A stretch of DNA of 64,000 nucleotides from Dysidea avara (Eukaryota > Porifera > Demospongiae > Dictyoceratida > Dysideidae): positions 58,419,574-58,483,573 of the forward strand of contig NC_089272.1 in the NCBI RefSeq assembly GCF_963678975.1. The letters are read 5' to 3'. Below are positions 22,961-35,637 of this stretch, piece by piece. The stretch's first letter is position 1. Each line of letters begins with the position of its first letter. A model generated the notes under the pieces. That model did no database searches, was not told the DNA's origin, and saw only the letters and a list, made by a program, of their open reading frames with translations. The position numbers and the translations under genes are program-made.

Positions 22961-23338
22961 CAGGGGCGGAGGAAGTAGTTGATGTGAGGGGGGGCTGACC
23001 AGGGGTGGATCCAGACTTATGGTAAAAAAAATGAACTGAAGCACTACAATGTCTCTGGTTTAATAAGGTGAGACTAAAAAAAAAAAAAAGGTTGCAACCA
23101 GCTGACAATAGCTGCCCACCTCACCAGCTACGAATTTATACTGATAAACTACATAAAAATCCTTACATAGCTCACTACACACTACTCTAATACTGTGATT
23201 GCTTTATTAGAGTGACTGCTCTATTAGAGTATCTCGATCTTGATCACGGTTTTCAGCCCCACTCCAAGAAGGATAATTTTGCGTGATATCATTCTGAAGG
23301 GGGCTTCAGCCCCCTAGCCCCCCTTTCCGCCGCCTATG
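22961..23338. mobile_element. hAT-like MITE with perfect 8-bp duplication GGTGATAC
   Basis: Starts CAGGGGCGGAGG and ends CCGCCGCCTATG; the ends are short imperfect inverted repeats. GGTGATAC is present on both sides (22953-22960 and 23339-23346). An 8-bp duplication with a CAGGGG-type end is characteristic of the hAT superfamily. It has no ORF and carries two copies of the dispersed box (23182-23240). Confidence 0.8.
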
Positions 23339-23465
23339 GGTGATACTATTATAGGGAAAGGAAAGCACTCAGACAAATAGTAGACATGTTGAAGGGTCTG
23401 GAAGAACATTTCATAAAAGCATGTTTGTTTGAGTTTCTAAAGTACATTCAGATACTCACATAACC

Positions 23466-23505
23466 TAAATCAGTAACGTGTTCAGTTGTGATAGCTGATG
23501 GTGCT
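23466..23505 (-). other. possible small receptor exon (weak)
   Basis: Minus strand: after a GACTCAG or TATCACAG acceptor, a frame encodes SITAPSAITTEHVTDL. The strongest donor (TAT|GTGAGT) is phase 0 and does not fit the phase-1 exon at 20627. A weak donor (TTAG|GTTATG) would be phase 1. A diverged copy of this stretch at 45120-45190 has stops. Not included in the gene model. Confidence 0.18.
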
Positions 23506-24044
23506 GTGATACTCTCTGAGTCATTATATTATTTGTCATGCAATTTTATACCTCAAATTTAGATGAAAAGGTAGAGTACCACATGAATAAACGGTCTAAA
23601 AGTCAATTTATTAGAGCAAGAAAAGATGTTTGCAGAAATCTATTTCAGCAAAAAAATTAGTCTACTTGGTTAAAATAAAACTACTGTAATTCAAAGAAAA
23701 AAGCAGAATTGTTCTCATTGTTAGCAGATAATAATTCTGAGATAATACGTAGCTACTGTATGCTCCACACCAACTAATTTGACCATACATGTACAGTGCA
23801 TGTGATATTGTTAGGAGTTTTTAAAGCTGTTAACACAGCATCTGGCATAAATTTCTCCATAATTTCTGTGCATATCTTTGGATATTATGGTAAAGTTACA
23901 AACTTTTAAGAACACAGTAGGTTTAGGCAAACTCTGCTCACTCAAAAATATAAGAAGTTTACCCTGCCAGCAGAAAATTTTGAGTTAAGCTTTGATACTT
24001 AAATTTTGTAAAATTAGGATTTTGCATGCATAGCTCACTGTAGA

Positions 24045-25200
24045 ATGTGGTACATCATATCAAGCCAGTCTGTTGGTGTATGGTTGTTGTCATCTTCGCT
24101 ATTAAAAGAATTACTGCCCTTTTTATTTGCTGACGACACCAAGTGTATACATACAGCTAAGACTGCTGAAGACTTCAACATTATACAAGAGGACCTTAAC
24201 ATAGCCAGCAACTGGTCCGTGTTGCGTAATTTATCATTTAATTGCTCCAAATGTGCTGTTTTACACTTTTGGTGCAACAATAATAGTACTGCTCAGTACT
24301 TCCTCAACAATAACAATATTGAATCGACAGAACTGATTAAAGACCTTGGGATCATGATATCTACTGACTTCTCCTGGTCTGCTCATTGTAATATGGTTGT
24401 GTCCAGAGCCTACAAACAGCTAGGCTTAATCCGTCGTAGTTTTACAACCAACTGTATCTTGACAAAGAAACAATTATACATCTCCTTGGTGCGTTCTCAA
24501 CTTATGTACTGCTCCCAAATCTGGCGACCCAATCTTGTTCAAGATATCCAGCTTTTGGAAAGGGTTCAGCGGAGAGCCACAAAGTACATTCTTAATGATT
24601 ATACTTCATCCTATAAAACTAGACTATTAAAGTTGTCGATGCTTCCCCTCATGTTTACTTACGAACTAAATGACTTGTTATTTTTTATTAAATCCATCAA
24701 GAATCCATCTTTACACTTTGACATCTCCAAGTGGGTCCATTTTAACAGCAACAGTTCTACAAGATCATCAACCCATTCCAAGCTAGTTCATAATTATACG
24801 AAATATAGCACCTACCGCCACTTTTATTTTAACCGTTTACCACGTTTATGGAATGTACTGCCACCTTTAAATCTAGATCTATCTATAGCAACACTAAAGA
24901 GACAGTTAAACAACATCTTCTGGGCCATGTTCACTTCAAACTTTGATGACAATAATTACTGTACTTATCATGTTGTATGTCCTTGTCATAGGTGTAGTTC
25001 CACCCCAATTACCCCTTTGTTAATTAATTAGTTTACTTGTAATTTTTAGTTGCTCCCTTGTAATCTTAACTTATAATTGGGTGCTGATAGCTCTTATCAG
25101 CACACCAGCTGCTGTATTTTATAGTCTAGTTTAGTTTTATACCAACCCCCCAGTTTGTATCCATGTCTTTCAGCAGCAAAATCACAATAATAATAATAAA
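24045..25200 (+). mobile_element. 5'-truncated LINE, RT C-terminal ORF and AAT-repeat tail
   Basis: A 328-codon frame (24045-25031) encodes the C-terminal half of a non-LTR retrotransposon RT: FADDTK catalytic motif (about residues 29-34), LIKDLGIMISTDFSWSAHC, LVRSQLMYCSQIWRP, LLERVQRRATKYIL and FYFNRLPRLWNVLP near the end. The finger and endonuclease domains are missing, as in 5'-truncated insertions. The element ends in a short AATAATAATAAT tail near 25187-25200. The first ~25 codons are probably flanking sequence. Inserted in a receptor intron, antisense to the gene. Confidence 0.82.
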
Positions 25201-25961
25201 ATCTTGTATACTGCTCTGTACACATTTAGCTAAGTTCTAATACTAAGTACAGCATAAAGAACCCGTGAGCTTAAAATGGTGCTTTTATATGTTTTACAAA
25301 CCCGATCCAAATTGCACATCAACCAAAATCAAACTAACACCACCATTGGATAACTACACTATCAACTTTGACCCTCAGCATCACTCAAACTACTCAAGGC
25401 TTGTTTTAAGATACCTTTTTCTGTGTGGTGTGGTGTGCTTGAATGGCAGTTTCTGGCCTTGTGAAGGACCTGGCTTGGCAAGAATTATCAGTAATGTTAG
25501 AAATCAGCAAAACAGCAAATTTTTCACTTACATGTATTGTAAGTACAGTATTACAATTTCCCAGTCTTATACAATGTTGATCTAAATACTTGTAACTAGC
25601 ACCTGTAGTAAAGCACGACATGCTAACCGTTTCAGAATGATCAAGAGTTAAATCCGTAAGTTATGTTAATTCTTTTCTTAGCTCAGACCATTTCATCACA
25701 CCTTTTTCAAAAGTTTTTTTTTCAAAAACATTTTGACAATCACCTTTTAAATTTTTTTCTTTTGTTACATCTATTGTAGTGCCAATGCTGAAACTCTTTT
25801 GTGTTCAGATGTAATCTACTAATAAAAACATCAGTACGGGTATCAGAATTAGTAATTCTGTAGCCAATGTATCGGTCATTGGAATAATTGTTGGTATAAA
25901 TTTCCATATTGGTGCAACTCTAACACATAAATATACAGTACGTTATACACAATTTTCTTAC
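25201..25961. other. intron, nothing recognised
   Basis: The plus-strand frame 25265-25585 has no domain and no splice context. Treated as intron of the receptor gene. Confidence 0.4.
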
Positions 25962-26225
25962 TTGGATCTGTTACTATCACAGTCCATGAAGCAGAAGCAC
26001 TACCATGAGTATTTTGAGCAAAGCATTGATATACTCCACTATCAGTTGAAGTGACATTTGATAGCGTTAATTTTCCATTCTCTATAACATTACTTGGCAA
26101 CGGCATGGCATTGTAGAAATAAGTTACTGAAGGATCAGGAATGGCATTAGTCACACACTGCATTGTGGTGGTGTCTCCAGTATACAATAATGTATTATTA
26201 GGGGATGATATAATAGAGGGAGGAG
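25962..26225 (-). CDS. receptor Ig-like domain 4
   Basis: ATTCTATAG acceptor and CCAA|GTAAGA donor, phase 1 to 1, 88 codons. A compact Ig domain: APPSIISSPNNT, first Cys in TTTMQCVTNAIPDPSV, TYFYNAMPL in the usual Trp region (Trp replaced by an aromatic), and the clear LTLSNVTSTDSGVYQCFAQN signature with the second Cys. Short size and lack of extra strands suggest the I-set or C2 type. Confidence 0.85.
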
Positions 26226-27114
26226 CTATAGAATTATAAAACAACAAAGTGATAACATTTCTAACAGAGCAATTACAATATCTAGAGAATATGCTTGGCT
26301 TCACTGTCTTCCCAGTTATCGCATAATAGAGTATTCGCACACTGTGCTTAAAGTTATTTACTCATTTTCACTACAAAGCTCATGCCTTTTTGTCTGCAAC
26401 AAAAGTGCAAAACGCTAGTAGCAATTGATAGTAGAGTTGTACTGATAATCAAACCGGTAATTGGTAGTGGCCAATAATTTGCTATAATCAGAAATTGGTT
26501 ATAATGTCAACTACACTGTATAACTGCAGCACGGCTGCAGGACTACTGGAGAGTTAGTGTCAAATTCCCTGGCATGGACATGTTTATAATTTGTTTATGG
26601 TCTGCAGTGACCACAATCCTAACACTAGCAACTATTAGACCCTTAGCCCACTTGTCTGATTAACAGCTTTGACTTGTGGTATGTGTACATCCCATAGCAT
26701 TAGCTTAACAAACATTGGTTTAGTGGATTATGCACAAAGTGTAACTTGTGAAGTCCTACAATCAGGTATTGGTTAACTACAGCATCAGTAAAATATTTAC
26801 TGTATATTAAAGTAAAATATATTGGATTAGCCTAAAATGTGGGAATTGGTATCCAGTTTGTGTAGAAATAAACAATTAATTACTGCAATTTTCCATCATT
26901 ATCGTACATTAATTTTGTAGATATTATTATTCTCTTCCTCAGTGAAGTGCATAAAAAAGCTATAGCTAAATGAGATGACATTTCTTGCAAATGTAAATTC
27001 TACTGCAATGCTGTTAGGTGTTTTGTAAACATATTATTGTCAAGGCAGTGGTGTAAATTGACAATGCAGCATTATGTATTATTTTAAATACCAAACTGTA
27101 TTTGATATACTCAC
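26226..27114. other. intron, nothing recognised
   Basis: AT-rich intron between Ig domains 3 and 4. No exon or recognised repeat. Confidence 0.4.
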
Positions 27115-27444
27115 CAAACACTGAAATAGTAAATGGCACCACATTCAGTACAGTAACAGATCCCGTAATAAAATCTCCTACTAAGCAAATATAATCTCCG
27201 GCATTATCTTCTCTCACTCTATCAATAAACAAAGTATAACGACGATCAATATTAGTATTAATAGTTGACATTGGTCCTCTCATGTTGTCATCTAAATCTT
27301 GAAATCCAGCTCTATTATAAAAAACCTCTAACCGAGTGATATCATTAGCAATAGCCAGACAAACAAGCTCTGCATCAGACCCATTCTGTAACATAGTGTT
27401 CTGCTGTAGTGTGTTGTAGATGGTGAGGTTCTCACTGTATCGAT
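27115..27444 (-). CDS. receptor Ig-like domain 3
   Basis: TGTTTAG acceptor and TTTG|GTGAGT donor, phase 1 to 1, 110 codons. Ig features: SENLTIYNTLQQ, AELVCLAIAND (first Cys), LEVFYNRAG in the Trp region, and YTLFIDRVREDNAGDYICLV with the D-x-G-x-Y-x-C motif. Separated from Ig2 by an intron of only 63 bases. Confidence 0.82.
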
Positions 27445-27507
27445 CTAAACAACAAACAACAACAATCAGTAAACGTGTCAATAACAACAACTACACACTT
27501 GTCTTAC

Positions 27508-27828
27508 CAACTTGTCTTAACTGATAAGAATAAGGACTGACAATAGTTTCAAAGATCAACCTGTTTATCACATGACATTGATACATACGAGGGTTAACAC
27601 CATCAGTGATATCACTCAGAACAATATTTCCAACAATCAGATCACCAGATGGTAACACCTTGTACTTATCAGTAGTAGAAATGTCTATTGATGAAGAATC
27701 AATTGTCCACTTCACTATAGGAGCTGGGTTGGCCATTGGAGGGTTACATGGTAGCAAAATGTAAGATTCAAGTGTGACATCAATCATGGTGGTATTTGAT
27801 GCAACACCATTCCAATCATTTCTAAATG
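27508..27828 (-). CDS. receptor Ig-like domain 2
   Basis: TTTGTAG acceptor and GTTG|GTAAGA donor, phase 1 to 1, 107 codons. Ig features: YILLPCNPPMANPAPIVKW (first Cys and Trp), VLPSGDLIVGNIVLSDI, and MYQCHVINR with the second Cys. Sequon NTT near the start. Confidence 0.82.
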
Positions 27829-28929
27829 CTACAAATAAAATTAACTACATTGCAAATGAATTATTAACTTCGCATATTTAACAGTCGTAGCTTTGGTGGA
27901 ATCTGTAGTTGGAGCATAATGGGGAAATGGAAATGTATAAAGACATAAATACTCCATGATTTTGCTGACATTTCCAAAAAGCATAATGTGTTAATTCAAA
28001 GCATGATAAATTCAAGCCTAATACAATGTGTAGTACAATTAATTTTAGTAAAATGATAGCTGTGTTTATTATAAGTGACCATATTTTGGAAAACCATCCT
28101 TTACCATACATGGCAAAATTATTTTGTAGAAAAACTCAGGTGCTGGAATGGTTAAACTAGGTCTTGAGACAATGATACATGCCATTCAGGTTGCAGAAAA
28201 GTGCCGTCAGAAATATTTTTTATGTACATATTTTCAATGAAATATTTGTAATTTGTCACCACGTGCATTAATTTTGTTCCACTTAATTACTCACAGAACT
28301 CCCTGCATTACTTACGTAGTTGGTAGTTACTGTACAGTATTAGACAGTTAATTGGTCATATCTCTAAGATATGAACCTTGACACAAGATAAGTGATTGAG
28401 CTATATAACAGAAAATTGACCAATGTGTGGAAAAGGATGGTTCCAAAATACAGTCAGATTTAGTTACAACAGGCACAATTGTTTTGAGTGACATATATAC
28501 ATACACAAAAGCCCAAGGGCCAGCAAGGGTGTACTACAGGACAGATGTGTCTGTTGTAAATTTTACACTGAGACGTGATGCGAAAATTTACTCTCATTAA
28601 TTTTTATTCTTACACAATTATAGCTGACACACTGTAAGAAGAGGATGTTCCAACACACTTAATATCCATAGGATTTACTGTTCTCCCCTTTCATATGGTG
28701 TATGGAAGTTCACCATTGGTAAATCATGTTGCGAAAATTAAAAAGAGGGAATTCACAAGTACACAAAAAATTGAAATTTTAAACTACTGTATAGCAGGTT
28801 ATTTTCGAAGCAGAAAATTTCGCACAAGACGTGAAATCTGAATTTTGAAGGATTTTAATTTCGAATAGTGCATATTTCGAAGTCCAGGTGGATTTCAAAC
28901 GAAAATTTGTGTCACAAATTATGAAGATA
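27829..28929. other. intron, nothing recognised
   Basis: Part of the intron between Ig1 and Ig2. No supported exon; the 27878-28111 minus frame is AT-rich and without a domain. Confidence 0.4.
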
Positions 28930-29408
28930 CAGTGGCGGATCTAGAGGGGTTTCGACAGAAACCCCCTTTTAAATTTAGCTCAGTGGCAGTTTAAAAATAT
29001 AAACATTGTTGCACTGACAATTTGTCATAGCAAACAACTATATACCACTGTATTTCAGTAGCATGCATGCAGTTGCACTTAACTGACACCATTTATAGCT
29101 ATTAAACCCTCAGCAACACTTCACTTTTCATCTCTCACTGCATTAAAAACGATCGAGATACTCTAATAGAGCAGTCAAGTAACTACTCTAATAGAGCAAT
29201 CAAAGCTACAGCTTGTAGTCACCATCTTTGCCCTATAGTTAGCTATATAACATTTATTTAAAGCATTGGATTTATTGCAATTGGTAACTAAAAATAGCCT
29301 AAAATCCAATCTCAGAACTTGAAAGTCTCAAAATTTTCCGGAGAAATGCCTTATTCAGCTACACCAGCTTTCTGAAACCCCCTTTTAAAAATCCTAGATC
29401 CGCCACTG
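28930..29408. mobile_element. TIR element, 5-bp duplication AGATA
   Basis: Left end CAGTGGCGGATCTAGAGGGG and right end (complement) CAGTGGCGGATCTAGGATTT; the terminal 15 bases match. AGATA flanks both sides (28925-28929 and 29409-29413). Sub-terminal GAAACCCCCTTTTAAA occurs near both ends. It contains two boxes at 29151-29202 (ATCGAGATACTCTAATAGAG and ACTACTCTAATAGAG). Non-autonomous, 479 bp, one of four elements here with the same ends and 5-bp duplications. Confidence 0.78.
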
Positions 29409-29413
29409 AGATA

Positions 29414-30338
29414 CGTGAATGTTTGCCAAAAACTGACTTACTGATGGAATAATTCCCATCCCTGTGCACTGGAGAGAAGACTGAGGGAGTCTCGAGTGGA
29501 ATAAATTCACTGGCTCGATCGTGCTGCCATAGATTCTAGACAGGAGAGCAGACGACATCAATTCCCATACTGGATCATCTCGGTTTTCTGGTTATTGGTA
29601 CAGTAATGATACAGTTTACCATGAGCCAAACTCTAGGAATACACAAGCGAATCACCGAAAGTTGGATCGTTACTTTCACTTGTGGGAATTTATTTTCGAA
29701 GAACAACCGGAATATAAAATATACATGCCATGTAGACAACTATTATGATATGCACAATTATTCATGACTATAAAAGCACAATATATTTTAAAGCATAATA
29801 GAGATTGCTAAAAAAAACAAGAACAAGAGCCAGAGCCAGACAAGTCAGCATAACTACTGTATAACGAACATATCAAACCCTTTAAACCTAACACTTAAAA
29901 TTGTCACACACTCGAATAGAGACTAAAGGCCTCGGAAGACATAGGTCAACAAAACAGGAGCACCGATTCTCTTGTATAATATTGATTATTTGTGCCACTT
30001 TAATTTTTAGACATGACCAATGACAAAGGCAGCTATTATTCTTAACATGGGGTTGTGAAGCAGTAACCTACCATATGTACCCTTCAAGCTTTTCTATTAT
30101 GTGCCACCATCAGATAGGGTATGTAGTACCATATCCATTGAGTCCAAATAGAGATCTGTGGGAAGACGATTTCAAGTGTTTGGCTTAAGAAGGTTTGACA
30201 TACCCCATAGCAGCTCTTAACATGCTGACTTAAATATTGACTCTTGGTCCCATATTTTAATTTTTTAAAGTATTTTACACTTCAGTTTATAATCTAGTCA
30301 ACTAACTGTATAATACACGATGCAATGTATTCACTCAC
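29414..30338. other. intron, nothing recognised
   Basis: No exon or clear repeat between the TIR element and the Ig1 exon. Confidence 0.4.
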
Positions 30339-30641
30339 AGGCATACTGTATAAGAGCAGATCTACTAATAACACTGCCAGCTTCATTGGACACTATACAA
30401 TGGTATACCAGACCCTCCACAGTAGCATCAACTCCTTCCATAATAACAGTGATCTCCAGTGTGCCATTATCTTGTATAATATGTGTGTTATCTGTTTGTA
30501 ATACCTGATCATCACGATACCATGTTACTGTGACATTCACATTAGGAAATCCTTCAACACTGCAAGGAAGTCTCAGAGTAGTATTCATACTGCTAACCAC
30601 TACTCTGTCCTCAGGTTCAGCAATAAATCTTGGGCCTTCAG
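30339..30641 (-). CDS. receptor Ig-like domain 1
   Basis: TTATGCAG acceptor and GCCT|GTGAGT donor, phase 1 to 1, 101 codons. A typical I-set domain: GPRFIAEPEDRVVVSSMNTT, LRLPCSVEGFPNVNVTVTWY (first Cys and Trp), DNGTLEITVIMEGVDA and VYHCIVSNEAGSV (second Cys). It is the most N-terminal Ig domain found. The preceding exon is taken to be the signal-peptide exon about 9.9 kb upstream. Confidence 0.85.
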
Positions 30642-31118
30642 CTGCATAATGTATGAAAATTGCAACTATTAAATGTCATAGAATAGCTATATGTTAGTTA
30701 GGAAATGTGACCCAGTTTGAAAAAACCAGTCTTATTTTCTGTATATCCAAGTTTGATATTTAAGTGGTAACTTTCCATGCCTTAAAGGAATCTACTCCAA
30801 GCTCTGCTATGTTATATTGTGCTATATAATTATACATAAAGGTTTTACAGTAACAAAGTTTTATATTGCTATAATATTCACCAGAGGCGTTATTATTATG
30901 TTGTCAAGTTGTGTCAAATTGTAAAGGATATGAGCAAGTATGGTGATCACAAAATGATAAGTGCTTAAACAAGGGTGATGATTACATAACTGCATACATC
31001 AGTGCAATAAACTGTGCATAAATAAGGGATGCTAATGTGATCCCCATGATAGTAGTGATAAACTAGCATTGCTAAAGTGTATAGGGTCTAGCTTGTAAGA
31101 TTTTCCTACAGTTATATT
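30642..31118. other. intron, partly duplicated sequence
   Basis: GTGACCCAGTTTGAAAAAACC near 30709 resembles the TGTGAC..GTCTG ends at 43003. AAGTGCTTAAACAAGGGTGATG near 30959 resembles 41425 and 52157. No exon is supported. Confidence 0.35.
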
Positions 31119-33668
31119 TCAAGACACACGGTAATGTGTCGTGCGGCCCAAGAAGCCGGCGCGCAACACCCGTGAGTATATTGACAGGAAGAACGAAAAC
31201 GAAATTTTCGCACCACCGTAGCTCTGTGCTTCCTTGATGAAACAAGACGATTTTTGCTGTGGACACTTCCTCCACCTTCAGTACTCCACATTCCAAATTT
31301 GAGCGAAATCGCTTCAAGAGTTCCCGAGATATGCGACTTCAAAAATTGGCTTAGTTTCTTCGGTTTTTTTTCCTTCCTATTTTTCTTCCTCTTTTCGCAC
31401 ACTTCCAAATCTGCTATAAAACGCGAATGTTATATCCGATTGCCTTGACATTTGGCACACAGAAGGGGGGTATAAACGCGCATCTCGGTACCTACTTTGG
31501 CTGGAATACGATAAACAGACAAAGAGTTATTAGCGATTATTCACGAAAAATAACACCAATATGTTGTCACGCCTACAGGGTAAACCGCGTATGGGAAGAA
31601 GCTGAACATCGGTGGGTGAATAGGTTAACGATTGAACCTCAAACCTTTTGTGGTTTGAAAGAAATTGAGCTAAAAACCAGGAAGATACAGCGAAAAAATC
31701 AACAGTGTGTAACAATTACGCAATCGAGATTAGCTAATAAAAAACGACTACTTACTACGCCTACCAGAAAAACCACTTAGGGTAATGCTTTGAAATTCGC
31801 TGTACAGATGGAGTAATCATCTTAGAAAGGCTCTTCAATGGTGTAGAAGAATCAGACTTAAAGCCACGGAGTTATAACACGAAATCCAACTTGGTGTAGA
31901 AAGTGAGAGATTGAGATACTCTAATAGGGCAGTCATCCTAATAGAGCATCGCCCTGTAGAGAGTTCAGCTACAAACAATTCACCCTGTAGAGAGATCAGC
32001 TAGAAGAAGTTCCGTCGTAGGGAGTTCAACTATGTATTTCAGCTAGAAGAAGTCACCTTGTAGAGAGTTCAGCTACTAAGAAACTATCATGTAGAGAGTT
32101 CAGCTGCAAACAAATCACCTATAGAGAGTTCAGCTACAAACAAATAACCCTGTAGAGAGATCAGCTAGAAGAAGTTACCTTGTAGAGAGTTCAGCTACAA
32201 ACAATTTACCCTGTACAGAGATCATCAAGAAGAAATTACCTTGTGGAGAGTTCAGCTACAAACAAATCACCCTGTAGAGAGATCAGCTAGAAGAAGTCAC
32301 CTTGTAGAGAGTTCAGTTACAAAGAAACCACCATGTAGAGAGTTCAGCTGCAAACAAATCACCTGTAGAGAGTTCAGCTACAAACAAATCACCCTGTAGA
32401 AAGATCAGCTAGAAGTTACCTTGTAGAGAGTTCAGTTACAAAGAAACCACCATGTAGAGAGTTCAGCTACAACTAGTGATCCTGTAGAGACATCAGCTAG
32501 AAGAAGTTACCATGTATAGAGTTCAGCTACAAAGCAACCATTATGTAGAGAGTTCAACTACAAACAAGTGACCCTGTAGAGACATCAGCTAGAAGAAGCT
32601 ACCTTGTAGAGAATTCAGCTACAAAGAAACTATCATGTAGAGAGTTCAGCTGCAAACAAATCACCTGTAGAGAGTTCAGCTACAAACAAATCACCCTGTA
32701 GAGAGATCAGCTAGAAGAAGCTACCTTGTAGAGAGTTCAGCTACAAACAATTCACCCTGTACAGAGATCAACTAGAAGAAATCACCTTGTGGAGAGTTCA
32801 GCTACAAACAAATCACCCTATAGAGAGATCAGCTAGAAGAAGTCACCTTGTAGAGAGTTCAGTTACAAAGAAACCACCATGTAGAGAGTTCAGCTGCAAA
32901 CAAATCACCTGTAGAGAGTTCAGCTACGAAAAGATCATTCTGTAGAGAGTTCAGCTAGAAGAAGTCACCCTGTAGAGAGTTCAGCTACAAAAAGAAAGCA
33001 CCATGTAGAGAGTTCAGCTGCAAACAAATCACCCTGTAAAGAATTCAGCTACAAATAAATCATCCTGTATAGAGATCAGCTAGAAGAAGTTACCTTGTAG
33101 AGAGTTCAGCTACAAAGAAACCATCATGCAGAGAGTTCAGCTGCAAACAAATCACCTGTACAGAATTCAGCTACAAACAAATTACCCTGTAGAGAGATCA
33201 GCTAGAAGAAGTTACCTTGTAGATAGATCAGCTACAAACAATTCACCCTGTAGAGAGATCAGCTAGAAGAAGTCACCTTGTAGAGAGTGTTCAGTTAAAA
33301 AGAAACAATCATGTAGAGAGTTCTGTAATAAATATATGTATTATATATATATAATTTGTACATTTACTAATAAAATCAGTAATATTTAAAGTATTTAACA
33401 TCTGCTTCATCTTTTCTTCTTCCTGTGGTAAAGAAAAAAAGATAGGTTAAAAAAGCCCCAAAGCCGGCTTTGGGGTATACAAATACAAAAAGAAGTGAAA
33501 TCTAATCCAAAACAGCCAAGCTGTAAAAAAAAGGGTGCGGCCCTCAAAAAGGCTATGGTGAAAAAAGATGTGAAATCCAAGGTGGCGGCCAAGAAATGGC
33601 TGTGATGGTAGGTTAATGATAAAAATTTTAACAACGACAATTCAGGTGAATTTTGTGCCGCTTGGTTT
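31119..33668 (+). mobile_element. tandem-array element, copy 2
   Basis: The leader (31119-31905) is closely similar to 12808-13587. The box (31909-31945) is followed by the ~30-31-bp monomer array (about 31950-33325) and the right flank (33325-33668) with the CCCCAAAGCCGGCTTTGGGG palindrome. It stops at the tip of what is a foldback in copy 1 (GTGCCGCTTGG), so it has a single arm. The leader ORFs differ from copy 1 by many amino-acid changes and a frameshift, arguing against a protein product. Confidence 0.75.
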
Positions 33669-33839
33669 GTGAGCTTCTATAATGCCAAGTCAAAGGAAAA
33701 ATGGAACCAGATATAAAATTATGTATGAGACTATATATATAACAGTATGACAGAACACATGCCCCTATATGTATAATCATTAATACTCAAAGCAGCAAAG
33801 CAATATGTCAAACAGTGAAATAATTAAGTCTTTAGTGTT
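33669..33839. other. intron, nothing recognised
   Basis: Short unannotated stretch between the element and the duplicated block. Confidence 0.4.
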
Positions 33840-35100
33840 AGCTATTATTGGCGTTACAGGAATAATGTACAGCTGTAGTTAGTCAAAAGAATATTCCACA
33901 TATCTTTTATTATTTTCTAAAAACATATTGACAGTGGCTTATTAGAAGCATTTTGGGTTGCACTGAAGGAATGTTTGGGCTTGATTATACCTGTACCTAA
34001 CAAAGTCTGTCAAGGAATCCTTGAAGATTTTGCATGTAAAGCTGGTTTCCGATTAATATATTTATGTGGGAAAGAGCAAATCTTAGAGAGCAAGGAAAAT
34101 AAAGTTGTTAACCTCATCTGAGCTCCAAATATCCGTGCAATAGTTTAACACCTGCTTAAATAGCATTTAATTCAATTTAATACTTGGTCAATTTACAGAT
34201 GACAGTATAAACTTTTTGCTTCCACCTCAGCTACATATTTTCAATCCAGGATGTTTGCAGGCTGTTTGGACAGTAAAAGTCTTTTATTTTAAAAGATGTT
34301 GTAACTTATTCATTGATTGTTTTATAGAGTGATCAGTATTGTTTAATAACTGCTTTATTACTGCCAGTTATTATTAATGACTAAATCACAAATAGACTGG
34401 TGATTACAAAAGAGGAGAAAGGGAAAATTACTATCATTATATGACTAGCATTTTTCAGTATAATATGGATTCTAACACAACTAGTGGTGATTCACTTATT
34501 AACCAGTCTATGTTGATATAGCAATAATTATATTGCACCATGATAACAGAACATTTTAACCTCAGCTTAACAAATGCATTCCTGCAGTATGCATGTGCAT
34601 CTAAGCTTCCAAATAATTGTGTTTAAGAATACGTATAAATTATATGGTTTTTCAAAAATAAATTTATTTTGTGCTTACTTTATGGTGATGCATGTGGGCT
34701 GCAAAATAGGTCACTACTAATGTCTGCCACAATACTCACTACTTTTATGTAGTGATGGTAACTAGGTCACCACAGGAAATAAAACTGTCTTAGTCATCAT
34801 TAAGAATGTAATCTAAAGTAATGCCTTAATACCTACACTGACTGAAATCTGGTTTTATACTGTGCAGCTACGTAACTAAAATTTATAGCAACCACCTGGC
34901 AGTCAATGACTTATGTGTGTAAGCCACTCCAGTGTGGGAGTTCAAAGGTGCAGCAGCTCAGGGTTTAAGGTCCAACATTTCCAACCCCAGGGTCCAACCC
35001 CAGGATTCAAACTGCAGGCCAATGTCTAGTTGAGTCCCACACTCGGTCTCCTTATTAGAACCTACATACTAAGCTAGCTATGTATCTATCTGAGAATGAC
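33840..35100. repeat. duplicated block D/E, copy 1 (intronic)
   Basis: 33890-34620 matches parts of 42170-42740, 46610-47100 and 52660-53920 (shared AGTCARAAGAATATTCCACA, GGAGAAAGGGAAA, TATATTGCACCATRA, CATTCCTRCAGTATGCA). 34700-35090 matches 50510-51190 (ATGCCTTAATACCTACACTG, TGGGAGTTCAAAGG, CCCACACTCGGTCTCCTTAT). No exon seen. Confidence 0.65.
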
Positions 35101-35637
35101 TTCTTGTGGTCTATATGATCTAGCTACAGTAGCTATAGCTAAGTTAATGTCCTTTTCATAAGTGCAAACATTGTGGGATCAGTTTCACTCAAAATAAGAG
35201 TATTTAAAAATATAGATGTGAATTGCTATAGTAAACTTTTATGTATAGATGATTCGTTCAAGCTAACATATGAATTAATTGGTTATATAAATAAATGCTT
35301 AAATATTGTACTTTAGAAAAATGTTTTCTTAGAATTAGCAGTAAGTTTAATTGCACTTAGCAGGGTCGGATCCAGAGTTTGGTAGGGGGGTTGGTGCACT
35401 TTACTTCATAGGTAGGGTCCGCAATCCGAAAAATCAACTTTTACAAATCGATCCCCCTACCATTGTGGGATGTTCATTGTGGTATCCCATTGCAAGATTC
35501 ACCATGAAACCGGAAGTACGATTGTTGTCTTCACAGAAATATCGATTTTAGTATTTCGTGAGATGCAAATATTATTTTTTAAATTTCGTGCTCCACACAA
35601 AGAACAGGATAGAACTTGCTGCTTAGCTAGATATTAT

